Shown here: positions 1 through 5,718 of the stretch, one piece after another
Numbering within the stretch: the first letter of the stretch is position 1
Layout: each line of letters begins with the position of its first letter
Source of the DNA: Desulfobacterales bacterium HSG17
Lineage (GTDB): Bacteria > Desulfobacterota > Desulfobacteria > Desulfobacterales > Desulfococcaceae
DNA: 28,984 nucleotides
Assembly (NCBI GenBank): GCA_030377945.1
Contig: JAUCGD010000023.1
Location: 1 to 28,984 of the forward strand
Direction: 5' to 3'
Notes under the pieces: model-generated
The model's database searches: none
What the model was told of the DNA's origin: nothing
What the model saw: only the letters and a program-made list of their open reading frames with translations
Translations under genes and position numbers: made by a program

Positions 1-14
1 CAGCCTCCTTTCAA

Positions 15-42
15 TTGAATTCTTGGCAGGTTATGTTATAAT
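15..42 (+). promoter_or_regulatory. candidate sigma70-type promoter
   Basis: A perfect TATAAT (37-42) lies 16 nt downstream of TTGAAT (15-20). It is the best promoter-like sequence at the left edge and would drive the AlbA_2/Uma2/glycosyltransferase operon, probably replacing or inherited from the relic glycosyltransferase gene at 139-282. Called from sequence only. Confidence 0.4.
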
Positions 43-138
43 ATTTCATTAAAAGAGAAGTATCTTTTTTGAAAACTTATGACTCATGGGATAAATAATT
101 TATGTTATGCTCGGCCTTTACAAAGAAATTCCCCTTAT

Positions 139-282
139 ATGAAAATTCTTTTTGCAAGTGACATATCCATTGCCAGCGTAACAGGCGGAGCAGAATCAAA
201 TAAATGCAGGCAGATTGTTGAAATGAATTATTCGTGGGAGCAAAATATTGATTCCCTGGAAAGAGTGTTGGGGAACAGGTAA
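139..282 (+). pseudogene. internally deleted GT4-type glycosyltransferase relic
   Basis: The frame from ATG 139 begins MKILFASDISIASVTGGAE, the standard first strand and GG-A/S-E loop of a GT-B (GT4) glycosyltransferase. It then jumps directly to a C-terminal helix typical of the same family (CRQIVEMNYSWEQNIDSLER...) and stops at TAA 280-282. The intact glycosyltransferase at 2111-3310 has matching ends: it starts MKILFLSDV and ends with a KCRKYVVDNYSWDQ helix. The relic is therefore about 47 codons instead of about 400, best explained by an in-frame internal deletion. There is no Shine-Dalgarno before ATG 139. A genuine small protein is possible but less likely. Confidence 0.6.
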
Positions 283-283
283 A

Positions 284-1519
284 ATGATTTTTAAATATTC
301 GGAACAAGACGTTAAACGCATGATTAAGGCTGGAGAATCTTCAAAATTAGAGTTTAAAGAAGATTCTGTTCATAATGACCGTCTTGCCAGGGAGATTGCT
401 GCTTTTGCCAATTTTAAGGGTGGAACCATATTGCTTGGTGTGTCTGATTCAGGTGAAATTAAGGGCTTGACAAGGGAAGGTAATGAGGAACGGATTATGA
501 ATATCTGTTATTCTGTGATTTTTCCCAGGATTATTCCTGAGTATGAGCCTATGATATTAGAAAATAGAAACTTAGAAAATAGAAAAATTGCCTGTATCAC
601 CATTGATACAGGGATGGAAAAGCCTTATGCAGTTTTGAACAAAGGCAGGCGCAATTATTATATCAGGGTTGGTTCAACATGCCGGGAATCAAGTCAGCGT
701 GAACTGATGAGAATGTTCCAGGATTCTGCATTGCTTCATTTTGAGGTTTTGCCTGTTGCTGCTGATTTCAATGATCTTGATCGGCATTTGATTTTTGAAC
801 ATTTTAAGACTTATCGGAATATTGATCTTGAAGTTCTTAACGATGATGAACTGGCAAGAATTTTGATTAATTGCTCGGTCATGAATGAAAATAAACAGCT
901 TACCATTGGCGGGAGCCTGCTTTTTGCAAAACAACCGGATAAATTTTATGCTGGAACCGGTATTGCACTTGCAGTTATTGACGGGAATTTTCCAACAGAT
1001 ACTCTTCTTGAAGTTTCCCATTGTAATGCTGCCTTATTTGATAACCTGGAAAGAGTTCTCAGTATAATACGCTCATATAACCGTTCAAGAATAACAGGGC
1101 TTTCTGATAAAGGCCGGCGTCTGGAAGATTATGAATATCCATTTAAGGTTATCAGGGAAATTCTTGTAAACGCATTTATCCACAGGGATTATTCCATAGA
1201 GGGGAGTCAGATCAGGGTATTCATGTTCAAGGATTATCTTGAGGTCAGAAGTCCGGGATTAATTCCTAATTTCTTGACTGTGGAAAAAATGAAAATGGGG
1301 GTAAGTTATTATCGCAATCCCATGCTCATGAGTTATTTTTATGACAGGGGGCTGATTGAACGCCTTGGCCGGGGTATTCAGATGATTTTTGCAGAAATGA
1401 AAAAGCATAATGAAACTGAACCTGAGATATTTGAGCAGGGAGGAGAGCTTGTGGTCAGGATTAGGAAAAAGAAATTATTACCTCTGGAGGATAATAAAAA
1501 TGGTGCAAGTGCAGCATAA
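284..1519 (+). CDS. AlbA_2 (Schlafen-like) domain / HATPase_c_4 putative transcriptional regulator
   Basis: The product is about 411 residues. The N-terminal AlbA_2 domain (about 8-130) shows the family signature E-S-x-x-LEFKE (18-25) followed by IAAFANFKGGTILLGVSD (38-55). The C-terminal part carries the RecG-like HATPase_c_4 signature, REILVNAFIHRDYS followed by the LEVRSPG turn, and then a winged-helix-like RGLIERLGRGIQMI segment. Such proteins are annotated as ATP-binding or DNA-binding regulators and are often found next to defence genes; the exact role here is unknown. An upstream in-frame ATG at 248 exists, but ATG 284 is preferred because it follows an AGG-containing sequence and matches the usual N-terminus. 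The 3' end overlaps the Uma2 gene by 20 nt, implying a shared transcript. Confidence 0.88.
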   Translation: MIFKYSEQDVKRMIKAGESSKLEFKEDSVHNDRLAREIAAFANFKGGTILLGVSDSGEIKGLTREGNEERIMNICYSVIFPRIIPEYEPMILENRNLENRKIACITIDTGMEKPYAVLNKGRRNYYIRVGSTCRESSQRELMRMFQDSALLHFEVLPVAADFNDLDRHLIFEHFKTYRNIDLEVLNDDELARILINCSVMNENKQLTIGGSLLFAKQPDKFYAGTGIALAVIDGNFPTDTLLEVSHCNAALFDNLERVLSIIRSYNRSRITGLSDKGRRLEDYEYPFKVIREILVNAFIHRDYSIEGSQIRVFMFKDYLEVRSPGLIPNFLTVEKMKMGVSYYRNPMLMSYFYDRGLIERLGRGIQMIFAEMKKHNETEPEIFEQGGELVVRIRKKKLLPLEDNKNGASAA

Positions 1520-2111
1520 AGACATTTCATCATTAGAATATTTTGAAATGGAAAAATCGGTTGAATATAAGAGTGAGTATTATCACGGTGAAATATTTGC
1601 CATGACCGGGGCATCGGTTAATCATAATCTTATTAATGCCAATATCATTGTTGCCATTGGCAGTCAGCTTAAAGAACCTTGTCTTGTTTTTCCAAGTGAT
1701 ATCAAAGTGGAAATTGATCCTGCACATCATTATGTATATCCTGATGTAAGTGTTGTGTGCGGGGATATTGAATATGGTGCAGGCAGAAATGATATTATTA
1801 CAAATCCAAAGATTATTATTGAAATTCTGTCCGAGTCTATTGGATATCATGATCGCGGTAATTATGATCGCGGGGATAAGTTTCTTGCCTATCGCGGTTT
1901 GTCATCTCTGACAGATTATATTCTTGTGAATCAGTATAGTGTAATGGTTGAACATTTTATAATGAAAAAGCCTGATTTATGGGAAATGAGAGTTTACCGC
2001 AATTTGAATGATATGCTTAATATTGATTCTATTGATGTTTCTATTGCAGTAAAAGATATTTATAAGAATGTCGGTATTATAAAAAATTTAGATAAATATA
2101 ACGGAGGCTAA
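1500..2111 (+). CDS. Uma2-family PD-(D/E)XK endonuclease-like protein
   Basis: The product has 203 residues. The Uma2 (DUF820) fold is recognisable from the N-terminal YFEMEKSVEYKSEYYHGEI segment, the MTGASVNHNLINANI helix, the core strand with YVYPDVSVVCGD, and the following KIIIEILSES strand; the PD and E are the usual nuclease-core acidic positions. Family members are common in cyanobacteria and filamentous or multicellular bacteria, in many copies, with unclear function. Start ATG 1500 is set by a GGAGG at 1486-1490. The stop overlaps the next start (TAATG at 2109-2113), with another GGAGG just upstream, so translation is coupled to the glycosyltransferase. Confidence 0.88.
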   Translation: MVQVQHKDISSLEYFEMEKSVEYKSEYYHGEIFAMTGASVNHNLINANIIVAIGSQLKEPCLVFPSDIKVEIDPAHHYVYPDVSVVCGDIEYGAGRNDIITNPKIIIEILSESIGYHDRGNYDRGDKFLAYRGLSSLTDYILVNQYSVMVEHFIMKKPDLWEMRVYRNLNDMLNIDSIDVSIAVKDIYKNVGIIKNLDKYNGG

Positions 2112-3310
2112 TGAAAATATTATTTTTATCTGATGTTCCTATGAAAGATCCTTCCAGCGGTTCAGAACGTGTGTTATATGAGCAAGCTGCTGGGCTTTGC
2201 CGAAGAGGATTTCAGGTCAATGCAATTACTCGCAATAATGGTCCATCCGGTTTTATATTCAGAGATACAGGCGGAGTTTATGAAGCCTGCTACAATGCTC
2301 CTGTTGAAAGTATCATTGGTTTTTTTTCATCTCTTATAAAATTTCCTCATAGACTTTACAAAAAACTTTCAGAAACAGAGTCTTTTAAACTGATAATATC
2401 TCATCAACCATTTACCTGTGCAGCATTATTGTTATTGGGCAGCATAAAAAAAATCCCGATAGTTTATATTTTTCACTCTCCGGCGCATGAAGAATATTTG
2501 CTATTAAATCAAGCTGAAAAACGATTTTTAACCTTAATTCAGGCACAGATTCGCAAGTATATTGAATCTTTTTGCATGAAAAAAGCATGTAAAATTGTTG
2601 TTTTGAGCTGCTATATGAAAAAAAAAGCAGAAATTATTCACAAAATTCCTGAAAATATAATTGCTGTAAATTCGGGCGGAGTTGATTTGGAGCGTTTTAA
2701 GTTGGTTTTAAATCAAGAAAATTTGAAACGCGAGCTGAATTTTCCTAAAGGAAAAGTTCATCTTTTAACAATTCGTAATCTGGAACCACGTATGGGACTG
2801 GATAATCTGTTAAAAGCTGTTTCCATTTTAAAGAATAAAATTGATGTTTATCTTGTAATTGGCGGGCATGGGAGTCAAAGAAAAATTCTTGTGAATATGA
2901 TTGAAGAATTGGATTTGAAAAATCATGTTGTCATGCCAGGGTATATACCTTCTGATCTTTTACCTGTTTATTATGGCTCTTCTGATTTTTTTATTTTACC
3001 AACGCAAAACCTGGAAGGATTTGGTCTGGTTACAATTGAATCAATGGCTTGTGGAACGCCTGTCTTGGGTACTCCTGTTGGTGGGACAAAAGAAATCCTG
3101 TCCGGTTTTAATACTCAATTCATTTTTAAAGACTCATCTCCGAATTCAATGGCCAGGGGAATTGAAAAAAATGCTGAATATTATCTTAAAAATAAGGGTG
3201 CTTATGATTTGTTAAGGCGTAAATGCCGGAAATATGTTGTGGATAATTATTCATGGGACCAGCATGTCAACTGTTTGTCAGGGATTGTTAATAAATATGC
3301 GAAACCTTGA
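2111..3310 (+). CDS. GT4-family glycosyltransferase
   Basis: The product is a 399-residue GT-B glycosyltransferase, probably adding a sugar during exopolysaccharide or O-antigen repeat-unit assembly on the inner face of the membrane. It has the N-terminal MKILFLSDV strand with a SGSERV loop, and the C-terminal nucleotide-sugar-binding domain with the EGFGLVTIE E-x7-E motif near residue 300 followed by MACGTPVLGTPVGGTKEIL. Length and architecture are normal for GT4. It is translationally coupled to the Uma2 gene. Donor and acceptor cannot be read from sequence. It is the last intact gene before the accessory island. Confidence 0.93.
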   Translation: MKILFLSDVPMKDPSSGSERVLYEQAAGLCRRGFQVNAITRNNGPSGFIFRDTGGVYEACYNAPVESIIGFFSSLIKFPHRLYKKLSETESFKLIISHQPFTCAALLLLGSIKKIPIVYIFHSPAHEEYLLLNQAEKRFLTLIQAQIRKYIESFCMKKACKIVVLSCYMKKKAEIIHKIPENIIAVNSGGVDLERFKLVLNQENLKRELNFPKGKVHLLTIRNLEPRMGLDNLLKAVSILKNKIDVYLVIGGHGSQRKILVNMIEELDLKNHVVMPGYIPSDLLPVYYGSSDFFILPTQNLEGFGLVTIESMACGTPVLGTPVGGTKEILSGFNTQFIFKDSSPNSMARGIEKNAEYYLKNKGAYDLLRRKCRKYVVDNYSWDQHVNCLSGIVNKYAKP

Positions 3311-3326
3311 TAATAGGAGAACATAG

Positions 3327-3389
3327 ATAATCCACATAATCGCATGTCTGGATATGGGCGGCTCTGAGCAGATTTCGGGGCAAAGCTGA
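3327..3389 (+). pseudogene. 5' fragment of a second GT4 glycosyltransferase
   Basis: Codons from 3327 read IIHIIACLDMGGSEQ and then run into a TGA at 3387. This is the first strand and GG-S-E loop of a GT4 enzyme and closely matches the start of the intact gene at 16256 (KIIHIITRLDMGGSAQ). At the DNA level both contain ATAATCCACATAAT followed by CTGGATATGGGCGG. A ribosome-binding-site-like GGAGA precedes the fragment, but no start codon remains. It is a short relic marking the left junction of the accessory island. Confidence 0.5.
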
Positions 3390-3402
3390 CAGCTTTTTTT
3401 TT
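3382..3402 (+). terminator. weak intrinsic-terminator-like hairpin
   Basis: AAAGC and GCTTT can pair around a five-base loop and are followed directly by a run of T. The stem is short and AT-rich, so termination would be inefficient. It lies between the left glycosyltransferase operon and module 1. Confidence 0.25.
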
Positions 3403-3423
3403 CTGATGTAAAACTGCTGATAT

Positions 3424-3507
3424 ATGACCCGTAAAACAGATACATCATGGATGCTGTGGAACCTGATTGTATTTCAGAACTGGTATGAGCGCTGTATGGA
3501 GATGTAA
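3424..3507 (+). pseudogene. C-terminal relic resembling asparagine synthase (AsnB-like)
   Basis: A 27-codon frame ending in TAA at 3505-3507 contains SWMLWNLIVFQNWYERC. The pattern LW-x-L-x-x-F-x-x-WYER is the usual extreme C-terminus of glutamine-hydrolysing asparagine synthases, which are frequent in polysaccharide loci. Nothing else of such a gene is present. It stops immediately before the start of module 1, so it may mark where the island replaced EPS genes. A match over about 17 residues is weak evidence. Confidence 0.35.
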
Positions 3508-4509
3508 ATGACAGATTCAAATGAAAAATTTGTAGTTGACGGTAAAGATTCCCAGTTTGGTATTCTCGGTGAAAATATTCGTGTTGAAGGGGGCATACAT
3601 TTTCATTCATCTGAAAGCGGGGTAAATAAGTCAGAAGACAAATCCGCATTTGGATGGCTTGTTACCCGCATGTGCAACCGGGAAGATCATGACCACAGGT
3701 TCAAGGAGTTTTTTATTGAAAAATCCAATGATGAAAAATGCCGGGATCATCCACAATTTTACATCATTCAAGGCAATGAAGGCCAGTGCCATAACAGCCT
3801 GGTGGAACGTCTTCTTCATACCCATATTAAAAATTTTGTCAGGCAGGAATGGAAAGAAAAAACAATACTGCCAAAGCCTTACAGGGTTTCATGGTTCAAG
3901 GATAAAGAGCTGGAGAAACATAAAAACCGGCTGAAACATGAGGTTTTTTCAGCAGTTAATCCCAGGTACATGGGAGCTGATTATTCAATAAATGCCCTGT
4001 GTTCAATGCCAGGTATAAAAGAATATAATCTTGTTCTTATTGTGCATTATATCCAGGCATCAGAATGGGAGAGCTATTCTGCGGACCTGCTTAAATGGTA
4101 TATGCAGGATTTCTGGTCTAGGCATGAATGCAAAGAAAATATGCCCCGGTTTCTTATTTTTTTTAATATTGAATATCCGGTTCCATCTCCGGGATGCAGT
4201 TTGTTGAAGAGGTTGTTAAAGAAAGAAAATCGTGTAAAAAACCGTGTAATAAAAGATGTTGAGACTGTGTATAATGCTGTAAAAGACTCCTGTAACTGCC
4301 TGCTTTTAGAAGAGATTGATTCTGTGTCAAAAGAAGATGTTAAAAACTGGTTCTTCAAATATACAGAGCTTGGGGATTCAATTTTACATGAAAATCTAAA
4401 AGATTTATTTAAAGATTCAGAGCATAAAAGCATGGCTGAAATTGAGGTATGGCTTCAGAAAATCTATGAAAAGATAGACCGGGAAAGATTCATGTCCCAA
4501 AATGTATAG
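3508..4509 (+). CDS. module 1: inactive-STAND-like conflict-system protein
   Basis: The product has 333 residues. Residues 1-34 form a conserved leader, MTDSNEK...DSQ-G-GEN-RVEGGIHFHS, nearly the same as in the paralog at 9682 although the rest has diverged. The following domain resembles a STAND/P-loop NTPase whose Walker A is lost: strand FYIIQ runs into GNEGQCHNSLVERLL (about 89-103), with no GKS/T. A later hydrophobic strand (YNLVLIVHYIQ, about 175) sits where Walker B would be but lacks the acidic pair. Inactive STAND modules are known partners in MoxR-vWA ternary conflict systems; here the gene directly precedes moxR1. GGAG seven nt upstream fixes the ATG. The role of sensor or adaptor is inferred. 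Confidence 0.75.
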   Translation: MTDSNEKFVVDGKDSQFGILGENIRVEGGIHFHSSESGVNKSEDKSAFGWLVTRMCNREDHDHRFKEFFIEKSNDEKCRDHPQFYIIQGNEGQCHNSLVERLLHTHIKNFVRQEWKEKTILPKPYRVSWFKDKELEKHKNRLKHEVFSAVNPRYMGADYSINALCSMPGIKEYNLVLIVHYIQASEWESYSADLLKWYMQDFWSRHECKENMPRFLIFFNIEYPVPSPGCSLLKRLLKKENRVKNRVIKDVETVYNAVKDSCNCLLLEEIDSVSKEDVKNWFFKYTELGDSILHENLKDLFKDSEHKSMAEIEVWLQKIYEKIDRERFMSQNV

Positions 4510-4528
4510 ATTATTTAAGGAATGAAAC

Positions 4529-5545
4529 ATGACAAAACAAAGATATATTGACCTGTATATGGGAGACGGCAAAACCCTGGAACAGAGAGACCGCAGGCTC
4601 CCTGAGTATGAACCTTTTATTGGAACTGATGATCCCAAAAATTATATTGCATCAAAAGGTCTTCGCAATGCTGTTAATGTGGCACTTACACTGGGTCAGC
4701 CCCTTTTGATTACAGGAGAACCCGGAACAGGCAAAACCCGTCTGGGAGCAAGCACAGCATGGGAAATGGGGCTTGATCTTCTTGAATTTCATACAAAAAC
4801 CACTTCCACCGCAGCAGACCTTTTTTATCAATATGATGCCCTGCGCCGGTTTCAGGATTCCCAGCTCAAGGAGCAGAAGGCCATAGAGAAATATATAACC
4901 TGCCAGGCTCTTGGCACAGCCATAGTTCTGACAACTCCGGCAGATAAAAGACCGGAACAGGTAAAGAGGATTCTTCCTGAAGATCTCAGGCACAAAGGCC
5001 CTGTGCGCTCAGTGGTTCTAATTGATGAAATTGACAAGGCTCCCCGTGATCTTCCCAATGATATTTTAAATGAAGTTGAAAACATGCAGTTTAAAATAAA
5101 AGAAACCACATGGAAGCCTTTTATTGCAGATCAAAAATTCCGGCCTGTTTTAATTTTAACCAGTAATTCCGAAAAAAATCTTCCTGATGCTTTTTTAAGG
5201 CGCTGTGTGTTTTTTCATATAGATTTCCCGGATGATAATGCCTTAAAAGAGATTGTAATCCGAAGGTTTAAGGATAAATGGGATATAACACCTGAATTTA
5301 CTGATGAATTTATTGAAAACAGTATTAATCATTTTATTGGGGTCAGAAAGCTGAACCTGAAAAAACGCCCTGCAACAGCAGAACTCCTGGCATGGATAAA
5401 CATTGTAAAAACTCTGGGAATTGACATGGCAGCAATCAGGGAAGACCAGAAGGAAAAACTGGAACTGAGTTATTCAGTGCTGGCTAAAACCCGTGAAGAT
5501 TTAAACAGCTTAAAAAATAACCTGACAGAGATGGTAAAAAAATAA
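4529..5545 (+). CDS. module 1: MoxR-family AAA+ ATPase
   Basis: The product has 338 residues. Walker A GEPGTGKT is at 63-70, Walker B VVLIDEID at 162-169, sensor-1 TSNSEKNLP at 211-219, and the arginine pair in FLRRC at about 224-225. The motif TTSTAADLFYQYDALRRF after Walker A is shared with the paralog at 10858 and is typical of MoxR proteins paired with vWA partners. MoxR ATPases remodel or activate vWA-domain proteins; the expected partner is the product of 5719-8424. Start ATG 4529 follows an AGGA, 19 nt after the upstream gene. The original coupling to the vWA gene has been broken by the MITE at 5578-5706. Confidence 0.93.
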   Translation: MTKQRYIDLYMGDGKTLEQRDRRLPEYEPFIGTDDPKNYIASKGLRNAVNVALTLGQPLLITGEPGTGKTRLGASTAWEMGLDLLEFHTKTTSTAADLFYQYDALRRFQDSQLKEQKAIEKYITCQALGTAIVLTTPADKRPEQVKRILPEDLRHKGPVRSVVLIDEIDKAPRDLPNDILNEVENMQFKIKETTWKPFIADQKFRPVLILTSNSEKNLPDAFLRRCVFFHIDFPDDNALKEIVIRRFKDKWDITPEFTDEFIENSINHFIGVRKLNLKKRPATAELLAWINIVKTLGIDMAAIREDQKEKLELSYSVLAKTREDLNSLKNNLTEMVKK

Positions 5546-5577
5546 CAGTAGCGCCGCATTGCATGGCCGCTAACAAT

Positions 5578-5706
5578 TAGATATTACCGGAAATATTTTT
5601 TGTAGGGTGCGTTAGCGCAGCGTAACGCACCGTAACTTTAAAAGGTGCGTTACGGCTATCGCCTAACGCACCCTACGGAGGAAATCTTTATTTCCGATAA
5701 TGTCTA
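5578..5706 (+). mobile_element. 129-bp MITE-like element, copy 1
   Basis: The element has imperfect terminal inverted repeats (left TAGATATTACCGGAAATA, right TATTTCCGATAATGTCTA) and is bounded by TA on both sides. The interior contains an inverted GTAGGGTGCGTTAG / CTAACGCACCCTAC core. Read on the opposite strand it matches the element at 15919-16051. TA boundaries and a short non-coding body suggest a MITE mobilised by an IS630/Tc1-mariner-type transposase, none of which is encoded here. It ends 12 nt before the ATG of the vWA-FGE gene and leaves that gene without a recognisable Shine-Dalgarno. Confidence 0.65.
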
Positions 5707-5718
5707 TTAAATAAAAAA

